Origin: Desulfobacterales bacterium
GTDB taxonomy: Bacteria; Desulfobacterota; Desulfobacteria; Desulfobacterales; JAAELO01
Assembly: GCA_024226555.1 (NCBI GenBank)
Contig: JAAELO010000214.1
Coordinates: 62,001 to 126,000, forward strand
Length of the DNA stretch: 64,000 nucleotides
Direction of reading: 5' to 3'
Of this stretch, positions 54,965-63,579 are shown piece after piece (the stretch's first letter is position 1; every line of letters starts with the position of its first letter). The position numbers and the translations under genes were made by a program. Under the pieces are notes generated by a model, which did no database searches, was not told the DNA's origin, and saw only the letters and a program-made list of their open reading frames with translations.

Positions 54965-55262
54965 ATGAGAAATAAAATAGAAAATGTTGTACTTTCAGAA
55001 GACATCTTTATGGTTCATGGTATTCTTGATGATGATATTTACAGCATAGAACTGGATCTTGAAATAGACAGTAAAACTCTTGTTATTACAGAAGCAAAAG
55101 GTAAATGGCACAGGCATACAACACCAGGCTATCCTCTTTCACTACCTGTTTTATCAAAAGCAAATGGTATCATGTTAGAAAAAGGTTTTAGTGATAAAAT
55201 ACATCTAATAATCGGAAGAGAATCCTGCAGGCATTTTGCAAATTTGATGATAGAGTTTATTT
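54965..55262 (+). pseudogene. Second DUF2889-like gene, truncated by an element fragment
   Basis: Starts MRNKIENVVLSEDIFMVHGI after GGAGG and reads DLEIDSKTLVITEAKGKW and IHLIIGRESCRHFANLMIE. The end of that motif meets element sequence (from about 55258), after which the frame runs on for 38 unrelated residues. The intact form would be longer. With the preceding broken gene it forms a tandem pair. Confidence 0.65.
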
Positions 55263-55309
55263 TAGAAATAACACAGTGTTTTGCAAAAGAGGAGTTATTA
55301 GAGATTCCC
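55258..55309 (-). mobile_element. Partial MITE-like element (right end)
   Basis: TTTTAGAAATAACACAGTG, then GAGGAGTTATTAGAGATTCCC read in two pieces. It matches the right half of the copy at 34762-34887. It truncates the DUF2889-like gene. Confidence 0.8.
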
Positions 55310-55310
55310 T

Positions 55311-56081
55311 TTACTCAAACTTTCTTAATTCCAGATATTTATGCGAATCTTTTAACTCTTTCAAACTTTTTTTGACATATGATTTTATATTAGTATCCAA
55401 ATAGGAATAAATTTCTTTGGGATTAATTTCTTTTAATTTTATAAATATAGCAAGTGACACTGAAAACTCAGCTTCTGATAAATAACCACTTTGTGATGCA
55501 CTCCATCCATGAGAATCTACATCTGAGAACTGTTTGAATATAAATGCTGAATTTGCCATAAAAATCCCAAACCCCATAAAAACAGCTGCAACATCAGTTG
55601 CAAACTCCCAGTTTTCCCAACCACCTGGAGGGGCTTCTTTAAAAGATCCTGTAAGGTAGTGCGCAAATTCATGTGCGAAAGTTGAAATTAGTTGAATTGG
55701 ATCTGATGCAATAGCAGGGTTGTAAGTAATTAAAACCTTATCCGGTCGTTCTGCAGAAAATGTTCCAAGAGGGTTTTCGTCTCCCCCTTGAATTAAAACA
55801 GTTGGTGCCACTTTACGATCCGGGTCCGGTTCCTGGGCTTTCAATTCACAAGGCCAACCCTCCATACCGGCATATTTTTTAACATATTTGAAGGTTAATT
55901 CTACAGCATCTTCAGAGGCACTAAATAATTCAGGAAAGAAGTCTTTTGTTGGTAGTACTAATTCTGTATCCTTATAGAAGGATTCCACTCCCAGATTTCT
56001 AAGCAACCATCTGTAAGATTCTATTTGAAAGGTAAAATCCTTATCAGAAATTAATTTTCTTCTTTTGAATATATTCCACAT
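55311..56081 (-). CDS. Putative zinc metalloprotease-like protein
   Basis: 256 residues. LISTFAHEFAHYLTGSF near residue 136 has the H-E-x-x-H zinc motif. PGGWENWEFATDVAAVFMGFG lies about 20 residues later and supplies a possible third ligand. There is no signal peptide, so it acts in the cytoplasm unless exported by another route. The family is not recognised. It ends within 2 bases of the element fragment. Confidence 0.7.
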   Translation of the reverse strand: MWNIFKRRKLISDKDFTFQIESYRWLLRNLGVESFYKDTELVLPTKDFFPELFSASEDAVELTFKYVKKYAGMEGWPCELKAQEPDPDRKVAPTVLIQGGDENPLGTFSAERPDKVLITYNPAIASDPIQLISTFAHEFAHYLTGSFKEAPPGGWENWEFATDVAAVFMGFGIFMANSAFIFKQFSDVDSHGWSASQSGYLSEAEFSVSLAIFIKLKEINPKEIYSYLDTNIKSYVKKSLKELKDSHKYLELRKFE

Positions 56082-56151
56082 TGTGTATCCGTTATTTGCA
56101 GTTTTTGAATATTTTATACATTCCTTAGCATATCAAATGTCTTGATAAATA

Positions 56152-56835
56152 CTACAATTTATCATCTAAAAAACCTCCAATCATATGCCTTTTATTACCA
56201 AAGCCCGGATATCTTTTTACAAAGAAACCATGCTTTCTTAGTCCTTGTTTTACAACTCCTGCTGCTGTAAACGAGGAAAAGGTTCCTTTTGGATGTGTAA
56301 TTTCAGACATTTTTTTGAAAAGAGTATCACTCCACATATCAGGGTTTTTGTCCGGGGCAAAGCCATCTAAAAACCAGCAATCAACTCCTGATTCAAGCAA
56401 AGGAAGAAAATCGTTCAACTCTCCAATGTAAAGATGTAAAGTTATATTTTTATGCATCTTAATCTTATGCATCCCATTTTTGGAAGGGTATATGGAAGCA
56501 AGTTCATCTTTAAACTTAAGATCTTCCCATACCTTTAACACCTTTTTAAGTTCACCCTTTTCTATGGGGTACTTCTCAACAGAGTAGTAATTTATAGTAG
56601 TATTTAGTTTTTCTATTTCATACTCGTTAAGAAGTGCAAGAAAATTAAGTCCGGTCCCAAAACCTGTTTCCACAATTGTGAATTCATTTTTCTCTTTTAG
56701 AATTGAAGGGATTCCATTCCTGTCTAAAAAAACATGTTTCGTTTCATCCAGGCCATTGTCCATATCAAAATAAACATCATCATAATGCTCAGATATAATA
56801 TGTTTATCGTTAATACTAAGATCTGCATACTTCAT
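56152..56835 (-). CDS. mnmD: tRNA mnm5s2U-type methyltransferase (MnmC1/MnmD-like)
   Basis: 227 residues. FTIVETGFGTGLNFLALLNE (about residue 50) is the AdoMet-binding strand-loop, and DCWFLDGFAPDKNPDMW with FSSFTAAGVVKQGLRKHGF are hallmarks of the MnmC N-terminal methyltransferase domain. The C-terminal oxidase domain of MnmC is lacking, as in stand-alone MnmD. It completes the 5-methylaminomethyl group of wobble uridine 34 in some tRNAs. It is directly adjacent to a transporter gene on the same strand, probably by chance. Confidence 0.88.
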   Translation of the reverse strand: MKYADLSINDKHIISEHYDDVYFDMDNGLDETKHVFLDRNGIPSILKEKNEFTIVETGFGTGLNFLALLNEYEIEKLNTTINYYSVEKYPIEKGELKKVLKVWEDLKFKDELASIYPSKNGMHKIKMHKNITLHLYIGELNDFLPLLESGVDCWFLDGFAPDKNPDMWSDTLFKKMSEITHPKGTFSSFTAAGVVKQGLRKHGFFVKRYPGFGNKRHMIGGFLDDKL

Positions 56836-58017
56836 TTATAATTTAATCCTGAATTTGTTAATTAGAAATACTGCAATAAAACCTGCAACAAATGCTACTC
56901 CCATATTTTTGGTAGTAAAGCCTATCAAAGCAACAAGAACTGCTGCAAAAAGATCATTTTTATCATTTACATCCCGAATTAAAAGAGTTAACTCAATTCC
57001 AGCAAAAACAAGAAGTATCCCTAAAATGGCATTGGGGATGAGTGAAAGAAACTTAATTCCCCAAGCTCCGAAAATGAGAGCTATACAAATAAATACAGCA
57101 CCTATCATAAGGTTTGAGCCTCCTGTTCTTGCTCCAAATCTGTGGTGTGCAGCAAGTCCACCTGCTCCATGACACATTGGCATGCCACCAAAAAACCCTG
57201 TGAAAATATTTACTATCCCCATGGAGAATGAAAAACATCTGTTTGAAACGTTTTTAAGGTTATTACCAAAAAGAGTACAACAGGCATCATTAGTACCAAT
57301 AATAGCATTACCTATTGTTAATGGAATCTGTGGCAGAACAAGATAAAATAAAGCATCTTTAAAATTATTCAGTGTTGGAATATAAAGATTCATATCAGAC
57401 GGGCCTGGAGTAAATCCGCTAAAATCATGGTTCCCATAAAAAATACCAATTATAAACCCTGAAGACACTGCAACAATAGCAGCGGGAAACTTTTTATTTG
57501 TTAATAGAAGCAGAGTAATTATAAAGAAAACAACTCCTGTCATAGTATTGGCATTAAAACCTGAGAGAGTATAAACAGAAGTAATATCATTGATGAACAT
57601 ACTGTTTTGAAGAATAAGGTCAATACCTTTACCAGCAAGGATAAGCCCTAACCCCAACTGAATTCCACGGATAACAGGTTTTGTGAAAAATTTTGCAATT
57701 TTATCGATAATACCGGTAAAAGCTATTAATAATAAAATGACTCCGAAAATAATTCCTCCGGCAGCGATCACTTCCACTGTGATTATTTTAGGAGAAGCTA
57801 TTGCAAGTGCTGCAACAACTTTTAAAGGCTGGACCGGAATCGGTAGTTTAAAATAAAGCCCTCCATAAATATAGAATATACCAACCATCAGAAATACAGT
57901 TGTAACACTTAATCCATTGAAGATTAACATTCCAATAGAAAGAGGTATAAGTGTTCCAAGATCCCCCAAAGATCCTGCAAATTCTAATCTGTCAAATTTA
58001 AATGATCCTATTTTCAT
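56836..58017 (-). CDS. MOT1-type sulfate/molybdate transporter
   Basis: 393 residues, about 10-11 transmembrane helices. LEFAGSLGDLGTLIPLSIGM at the start, then KLPIPVQPLKVVAALA, NAIIGTNDACCTLFGNN and FFGGMPMCHGAGGLAAHHRF are typical of MOT1-like proteins. They carry molybdate or sulfate inward. The stop abuts the MnmD start without a gap. No molybdenum cofactor gene is in the window. Confidence 0.88.
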   Translation of the reverse strand: MKIGSFKFDRLEFAGSLGDLGTLIPLSIGMLIFNGLSVTTVFLMVGIFYIYGGLYFKLPIPVQPLKVVAALAIASPKIITVEVIAAGGIIFGVILLLIAFTGIIDKIAKFFTKPVIRGIQLGLGLILAGKGIDLILQNSMFINDITSVYTLSGFNANTMTGVVFFIITLLLLTNKKFPAAIVAVSSGFIIGIFYGNHDFSGFTPGPSDMNLYIPTLNNFKDALFYLVLPQIPLTIGNAIIGTNDACCTLFGNNLKNVSNRCFSFSMGIVNIFTGFFGGMPMCHGAGGLAAHHRFGARTGGSNLMIGAVFICIALIFGAWGIKFLSLIPNAILGILLVFAGIELTLLIRDVNDKNDLFAAVLVALIGFTTKNMGVAFVAGFIAVFLINKFRIKL

Positions 58018-58210
58018 GGAAAAACCTTTAATTGATTTATTATTAAGGACACCCTCTAATTATTTAAAGGAATTGACCAATTAAATCAATAAAGGATTGA
58101 ATCTCATAGCTTTAAGAATTGACAATTCACAGTTTAATACACTACTGTTTTTAAAAAGATCATTAAAATAAATTGATAACTATTATATTAAACACTTCCA
58201 TAAGGAGCTT

Positions 58211-58345
58211 ATGGTGGCAAAAGCAGAGCTATCCGGTAAAAAAGCTGGCACACACTTGGAGCCTTTGGCTGGAGCCGATCGTATTTATGATACAATGAGA
58301 AATATTTTTAAAATGGAGATGGTTAATACGCCATTAATGCTTTGA
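58211..58345 (+). CDS. Possible 44-residue leader or remnant upstream of the AraC regulator
   Basis: ATG after an AAGGAG site, reading MVAKAELSGKKAGTHLEPLA and ending NTPLML with a TGA that overlaps a TTG start of the next gene. It might be a coupled leader peptide or the C-terminal end of a lost gene. No family is recognised. Only its ribosome site and the overlap argue for translation. Confidence 0.35.
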   Translation: MVAKAELSGKKAGTHLEPLAGADRIYDTMRNIFKMEMVNTPLML

Positions 58346-58350
58346 ATCTG

Positions 58351-59265
58351 ATGGATGAATCAAATAAAGATAGGATAAACAGAGTTGTTGACTATATTCA
58401 GGCAAATCTTGATAAAGAGCTTTCTGTAAAAGAAATATCAGGAGTTGCCTGTTTTTCAGAGTTCCATTTCAATCGTATTTTTAAAAATATCATAGGAGAG
58501 TCTGTTTATCAGTTTATCAGGAGAATCAGGCTTGAAAGATCAGCCGGTCTGCTTTTAACAAACCCTGACAAATCTGTAACTGAAATCGCCTTGATGTGTG
58601 GTTTTGGAAACTCATCCTCATTTGCAAAAAGCTTTAAAAATCATTTCAAAATGAATGCTTCAAAGTGGAGGGGTAAGTCAAATAGCTTTTTCGATAGAAA
58701 TTCCACACCGTTACAGATTGATAGAGGTAAAATCTCATTCTTAAAGGGTTCCCCTGTGTGGACATTTGATAAAGAAAGTTCAATCAGACAGGTTTTTATA
58801 GAAGATTTTGAACCCCTCAAAATTGCATATGTTCGTAATATTGGTCCATATCAGGGAGATGAATCTTTTTTTTCTAAATTGTATTCAAAGCTCTTTAGCT
58901 GGGCTACGCCCCGTGGATATGTAAATGAAAAAACTTTCACACTGAACATATACCACGATAACCCGGAAATAACAGATAATCAAAATTTAAGAGTTATGGT
59001 GGCAATCCCGGTTGGAAATGATGTCAAACCAGAAGGTCAAATTGGTATAACTAAAATAAATGGCGGCAGATATGGCGTTTGCAGATTTTTACTTAAAGAG
59101 GATGAGTTTAAAGAAGCCTGGAACTGGATGTCAAATGTGTGGCTAATTAACAGTGGGTATGAATGGGATAACCGTGAATCATTTGAGAGATCAATTGGTG
59201 AAGAAAATATCGAGGACATTCGTTATTTTAAAGTTGATATCTGCATTCCTGTTAAGGTTAAATAA
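58351..59265 (+). CDS. AraC family regulator with GyrI-like ligand domain
   Basis: 304 residues from the ATG at 58351; a TTG at 58342 is also possible. INRVVDYIQANLDKELSVKE and GESVYQFIRRIRLERSA with IALMCGFGNSSSFAKSFKNH form the two helix-turn-helix motifs at the N-terminus. The C-terminal half (FEPLKIAYVRNIGPYQGD, GQIGITKINGGRYGVCRF) is a GyrI-like/effector-binding domain. Such regulators sense toxic or lipophilic small molecules. The target is unknown. Confidence 0.9.
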   Translation: MDESNKDRINRVVDYIQANLDKELSVKEISGVACFSEFHFNRIFKNIIGESVYQFIRRIRLERSAGLLLTNPDKSVTEIALMCGFGNSSSFAKSFKNHFKMNASKWRGKSNSFFDRNSTPLQIDRGKISFLKGSPVWTFDKESSIRQVFIEDFEPLKIAYVRNIGPYQGDESFFSKLYSKLFSWATPRGYVNEKTFTLNIYHDNPEITDNQNLRVMVAIPVGNDVKPEGQIGITKINGGRYGVCRFLLKEDEFKEAWNWMSNVWLINSGYEWDNRESFERSIGEENIEDIRYFKVDICIPVKVK

Positions 59266-59266
59266 A

Positions 59267-59301
59267 GTAGTTCAGTCAAAAGGCAGTTATTAGATATTCC
59301 C
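59267..59301 (-). mobile_element. MITE-like element remnant (right end)
   Basis: GTTCAGTCAAAAGGCAGTTA then TTAGATATTCCC, the right end of the CAAAAGGCAG subtype. It starts directly after the AraC/GyrI stop codon. Confidence 0.7.
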
Positions 59302-59344
59302 TAAAAATTAATGAAAAAATCTTAAAGGAACGTCTTCAAGCGTA

Positions 59345-60364
59345 CTAAAAAGAGAAAAACCTCTTTATTCTTTCCCAAAGGTTTTTAGGTTTTGGTCTGT
59401 AGAGTTTGAATGCTTCATCATCAGGATACTTCTCAGCAAGCTTTTTCATCTCTTTTTTTGTACCATAGTTTTCCATAATCCATATTGGATGACGATTACG
59501 ATCTGTATTCTTCTCATAATGACTCATTATCAGATCAATTGCAGCCTCTCTACATGTAGCATCCGGATTAATAAGGCAAGTCTGAATGACATCTGAATCA
59601 AAATGAGTAAAGGGCTGATTTTGACTTATAAAATTGGAGTTACGGATTGTGTTCAGAATTAGCTCCATTAGTCTGGCTCTAAAGTATTTTGAAACCCCGG
59701 AGTTTTTCCTGGCAAGTTTTTTGAGGGTCTTCCAGTAAATATCCCCACATTCATCAACATCTTCCCAGTAATCAAAGTAAACTATAAGCAACTCATCTTT
59801 TTCAGGATTTGCCGAAACAGTATTCCAGAGATATTCTTCATCACAATCTATTTTCTCTTTGAATAATGCCTTTATTATAGACGATTCAGGAGATTTTACC
59901 TTTGACCAGTCAACTCTTTTGTTTTTGATTAATACTTTCTGCTCCCCTGGAGTTGCTGGAAATCCCGGGCCTTTTGGTAAAAAATGATACAGTTTAGGTT
60001 TTAACTGTGAAGAGCTGTAAGTGAGATGTTTTCTATCCTTAGATATTACCACATCAATATTCTTTTCTACTGCCATTCTTCTGAGTTCATTTTCTGTAGG
60101 AAGTCTTCTCATATCAAGATTTACTCTTTCAACTTTAAAAGCAGGACGTCCATCAAGAATGACATAGATTTCATATCCTCTTTCTCTTGATTCAATATAA
60201 CGTGTGCTAAAACAATAATTGAATGTTTTAGCTTTAAAAGAAACACCTTTAGGTGCTTTTTTGCTTGAAAACAAAATTGAGATATCCTGTTCCTGATCAC
60301 CACAAAAACAGCTGGCCATGAGTAGTATGAAAGAAAGAATTATAATTGTTTTAAATTTGTTCAA
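59345..60364 (-). CDS. Exported lipoprotein, unknown function
   Basis: 339 residues. MNKFKTIIILSFILLMASCF is a lipoprotein signal (lipobox MASC). The central part has a YEIYVILDGRPAFKVERVNL segment, and the C-terminal half is helical and repeat-like (DATCREAAIDLIMSHYEKN). No domain recognised. Monocistronic. Confidence 0.6.
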   Translation of the reverse strand: MNKFKTIIILSFILLMASCFCGDQEQDISILFSSKKAPKGVSFKAKTFNYCFSTRYIESRERGYEIYVILDGRPAFKVERVNLDMRRLPTENELRRMAVEKNIDVVISKDRKHLTYSSSQLKPKLYHFLPKGPGFPATPGEQKVLIKNKRVDWSKVKSPESSIIKALFKEKIDCDEEYLWNTVSANPEKDELLIVYFDYWEDVDECGDIYWKTLKKLARKNSGVSKYFRARLMELILNTIRNSNFISQNQPFTHFDSDVIQTCLINPDATCREAAIDLIMSHYEKNTDRNRHPIWIMENYGTKKEMKKLAEKYPDDEAFKLYRPKPKNLWERIKRFFSF

Positions 60365-60550
60365 TTTTTTTTCCTAATTTGAGGTTCTTTATACATATTT
60401 AAAGTAGTTTGACTAAATATGTCAAACAGCAATATGTCGTAGTTAATCTTAACTTGAACTTTATTTACATCTCTAATGAAAATGTGCTATCCATTTTTAA
60501 GAGAATATAAAACCGGTTTGTAGAACAGAAACTGCTGAAAGGAGAGTTCC

Positions 60551-61170
60551 ATGTTTGATTTTATTATGACAGAAGAACAGAAAAAACTAAGAGATGAAGC
60601 AAGGGAATTTACAAAGTGGGTACCTAAAGAGATGATTATGGATATGGATGCTGAAAAAATTCAATTTCCCCATGAGTATCTCAAAGAAGCGGGAAAAAGA
60701 AATCTACTGGGTTTAAGATTACCTAAGAAATACGGTGGCCGTGAGTTAGGATGGGTTGATAATGGGATTGCAGCGGAAGAGATTGGTGTTGCAAGTTATT
60801 CTCTTGCTTGCCTATGGGGAGTTGGTGCTGATCTTGTATGTGATGCAATTGTTAATTTTGGATCAGAAGAACTCAAACAGGAAATTGTAGTTCCTTTGCT
60901 AAAAGGGGAATTATACGCGGCTGAGGGCTTAACAGAGCCAAGAGGTGGTTCCGATTTTTTTGGAGCAACTACGAAAGCAGTAAAAGATGGTGACCAGTGG
61001 GTTATAGATGGTCAGAAAAGATTTATAGTTGGCGCTGAAGGGGCCGACTGGTTTTTGGTTTATGCAGTAACAAATCCCTCTGCTAAGGATCATGAGCGCC
61101 TAACTGCATTTATGGTCCCAAGAAGTGCAAAAGGCCTTGAGACAGAATATATCTATGGTTTAATGGGTGT
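60551..61170 (+). pseudogene. Acyl-CoA dehydrogenase gene truncated after the middle domain
   Basis: About 205 residues match the family: TEEQKKLRDEAREFTKWVP at the start, AAEGLTEPRGGSDFFG, DGQKRFIVGAEGADW and GLETEYIYGLMG. The intact protein is about 400 residues long and continues with a glycine-rich block and the C-terminal helical domain, both absent. After 61170 the frame runs into unrelated sequence. A membrane-protein gene overlaps the run-out. It therefore lacks the catalytic base and is probably inactive. Confidence 0.8.
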
Positions 61171-61221
61171 ATTATGGAAAACATTCCACATCTTACAAAT
61201 TTTATTTATTAAGGAAAAAAA

Positions 61222-61710
61222 ATGGAATATTTTGAAAAATATTTTGGGATAATGGGTATTTTAGTTACTTTTGCAAATGGATTTATTCTTAAATTTCGTT
61301 CAAAAAAGTATATAGCTGAAAGGCCAGAATTGAAAGAAGGTTATAGAAAATATTTTAATGGGATGGTATTATACGGAAATATTCCATGGGTAATTATGAC
61401 AATTGGAAATATAAGTGGAATAACAAAATATACTTTTGAATACTTCAATCCAGGAACTATGAACCCAATGGTTTTGACTTTTCACGCTTCAATTATTTTT
61501 ATATGGATTTTAAGTTTCAGATGGATTTATTTTAAAAATGGTGCTGAATTTATAGAAAAACATCCAGGATTTTTAACAAAATCAAGCTTTAGTGGAAACA
61601 AAAATATGACAGCTAAAGAGATAAAAATATATTTTCCATTAATGCTTTTCGGAGGAATAGTAGCAATGATAATAATGTGGGTTATTGAAATTCCAATTCC
61701 TAATTGGTAA
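61222..61710 (+). CDS. Four-helix membrane protein, unknown function
   Basis: 162 residues with hydrophobic segments near 10-25 (IMGILVTFANGFIL), 48-65 (MVLYGNIPWVIMTIGNI), 85-103 (MVLTFHASIIFIWILSF) and 138-158 (PLMLFGGIVAMIIMWVIEI). No family is recognised. It sits right behind the truncated dehydrogenase, possibly where a recombination joined them. Confidence 0.65.
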   Translation: MEYFEKYFGIMGILVTFANGFILKFRSKKYIAERPELKEGYRKYFNGMVLYGNIPWVIMTIGNISGITKYTFEYFNPGTMNPMVLTFHASIIFIWILSFRWIYFKNGAEFIEKHPGFLTKSSFSGNKNMTAKEIKIYFPLMLFGGIVAMIIMWVIEIPIPNW

Positions 61711-61812
61711 TAAAAAAACATAACCGATAAATGATGAGTGTAATCTTCAACCTGCTATTTTTAAATTTCATCTCAAAAATTATACAACATAAGAATCTAT
61801 TAAGGAGGTTCT

Positions 61813-62598
61813 ATGAAGTTGTCGAGATTAATTTTTGTTCTTTTTATACTGGTCGTTGAAATCAATGCACGCCCCTTTACTATTTTGTCGACGATATCTC
61901 CCCCCTTTAAATATTTAGATAAGAATGGGCAACCCTCAGGAATTCATATTGATATCTGGAAAAAGATCTTTAAAGAACTGAACATAGAATATGATTTTGA
62001 TATTGGTCATATGGGCAGCAAGCGAGTTAAGCACGAAATAGAGGAGGGAAGGGCAGAGTTGCACTTTAACTTATCTAAAAGACCGGAAAGGCTTGAAAAA
62101 TACATATTTCCTGAAGAATCATATGTGATACAAACCTGGAATTTCTTCATTAGAGCTGAGTACAAGGAGAAAATCAAATATGAAGCTCTGGAAGATTTAA
62201 AAGGATGGATTATCGGAGCTACAAGAAGTTATACGTATACTAAAGAATTCTGGGGTGCAGGCCTGGACCTGGAGATAAGCTCTGTTAACAAACTACAAAT
62301 AGAAAAACTATTAAATAATCGTATAGATGTTGTTATTCTTAAAACAACGCGCACTTTGTACCAACTTCAGCAAAGAGGCATACTAGATAAAGTATATGTA
62401 TTACCCAAGCCTCTTATTTCAAAACGCTATTATAATGCATTCTCACGTTCTTCTACTCAAAAGGATAAAGGTCGGGTAATCCGGAATTTTGATCGAATAA
62501 TTCGCAGAATGAAGAAAAATGGTACTATCAAAGCAATTTATGAGAGATATTTTGAGCAAGCACCTCCCTGGTTGTCTTTAGACGTTAGGGCACCCTAA
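61813..62598 (+). CDS. Periplasmic solute-binding protein, family 3 (pair member 1)
   Basis: 261 residues with a signal peptide (about 1-19), then FTILSTISPPFKYLDKNGQP and SGIHIDIWKKIFKELNIEY, typical of PBPb domains. EGRAELHFNLSKRPERLEKY follows. AAGGAGG precedes the ATG. Its stop overlaps the next gene's start by one base. No ABC permease is present. Ligand unknown. Confidence 0.85.
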   Translation: MKLSRLIFVLFILVVEINARPFTILSTISPPFKYLDKNGQPSGIHIDIWKKIFKELNIEYDFDIGHMGSKRVKHEIEEGRAELHFNLSKRPERLEKYIFPEESYVIQTWNFFIRAEYKEKIKYEALEDLKGWIIGATRSYTYTKEFWGAGLDLEISSVNKLQIEKLLNNRIDVVILKTTRTLYQLQQRGILDKVYVLPKPLISKRYYNAFSRSSTQKDKGRVIRNFDRIIRRMKKNGTIKAIYERYFEQAPPWLSLDVRAP

Positions 62599-63404
62599 TG
62601 ATTAAAATAGAAGCAAAGACAATACTGATAAAGCAGATATTAGTAATATTCGCAATCTGCAGTCTCTCTACCATGAGTTCTGCGAAAGAAATCATTCGGA
62701 TTTCAACTTTTGAAGCTCCTCCTTATGTGTCAGAAAAGTCTAATCACTATGGCTTTGTAGCTCATATTGTATCAGAAGCTTTCAGGCTGAAGGGAATCAA
62801 AGTTAAATATGGATTTTTCCCTCCGGCACGGGCTATTGACCTTGCTAAACATTGTGATTGGGATGGTTCTATTCTATGGGTTCAGTCAACAGAACGTGAG
62901 AAGGTGTTTTACTATAGTGAAAAATTGGCGGAAGGAGTATTGGTTTTTTTTCATCTGAAAAGTTATTCGTTTGATTGGAATGTGATAGATGACTTAAAAA
63001 ACATTAGTATAGGAATCGTTCATGGAAATTCCTATGGAAAGGAATTCAATAATGCTGTTAAAGCAGGAAAATTAGTTTTTGAGCGTGTGCCGTATGAAAC
63101 TATTAATTATAGAAAATTGCTAAAAGGACGAATCAAACTTTTTCTCGTTAACCGGGACCATGGCTATAATCAGCTCCGAAAAAAATTTAAACTGAAGCAG
63201 GTTCAGTTAATCACACATCATCCAAAAGCTCTTAAGGCTTCGAAATATCATCTTGTTTTATCTAAAAAGATCAAAAAAAATAAAAAATTACTACATCTAT
63301 TCAACCAAGGCTTGAAGGAATTAAGAAAAAGTGGAAAGTTTAACCGGTATTTTGAAAAGTTCCAAAAAGGGGATTACTTGAATAAGGGAATCTCTAATAA
63401 TTAG
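62598..63404 (+). CDS. Periplasmic solute-binding protein, family 3 (pair member 2)
   Basis: 268 residues. The signal peptide ends near residue 30 (SLSTMSSAKE), then IIRISTFEAPPYVSEKSNHYG and FPPARAIDLAKHCDWDGSIL follow. It shares the KGRIKLFLVNRDHGYNQLRK block with the paralogs elsewhere in the window. The last six residues and the stop lie inside a short mobile element, so the natural C-terminus was slightly altered. Translationally coupled to the preceding gene. Confidence 0.85.
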   Translation: MIKIEAKTILIKQILVIFAICSLSTMSSAKEIIRISTFEAPPYVSEKSNHYGFVAHIVSEAFRLKGIKVKYGFFPPARAIDLAKHCDWDGSILWVQSTEREKVFYYSEKLAEGVLVFFHLKSYSFDWNVIDDLKNISIGIVHGNSYGKEFNNAVKAGKLVFERVPYETINYRKLLKGRIKLFLVNRDHGYNQLRKKFKLKQVQLITHHPKALKASKYHLVLSKKIKKNKKLLHLFNQGLKELRKSGKFNRYFEKFQKGDYLNKGISNN

Positions 63405-63436
63405 TATTTTGCAAAAGAGGAGTTATTAGAGGTTCC
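63386..63436. mobile_element. Short MITE-like element (51 bp) at a gene end
   Basis: GGGAATCTCTAATAATTAG joined to GGAGTTATTAGAGGTTCC by a few bases. The interior is deleted. It provides the stop codon for the binding-protein gene. The flanks ATAA and TAAT do not match exactly. Confidence 0.8.
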
Positions 63437-63507
63437 TAATTATAAAAGAAAAACTGGGGAGTTTTTTTATGAAAGACATACAACTCAGGACATTAAGCAT
63501 CTTTAGT

Positions 63508-63545
63508 GCCGCAGGTCGGGTAGAGCGAAGCGAAAACCGAAAAAT
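63508..63545. repeat. REP-like hairpin
   Basis: GCAGGTCGGGTAGAGCGAAG followed by CGAAAACCGA. It is similar in design to the unit at 33700-33745 (GTTGAATAGAGC...GCGAAATCCAAC). It lies upstream of the last gene of the window. Confidence 0.45.
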
Positions 63546-63579
63546 ACAATATAAATTAAAATTTCAATATTATGTAATA

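Noticed and set aside
845-63436. CRISPR array from the regularly recurring repeats
   Set aside because: Copies are 125-130 bp, palindromic, irregularly spaced over the whole window, and flanked by target duplications; no cas genes.
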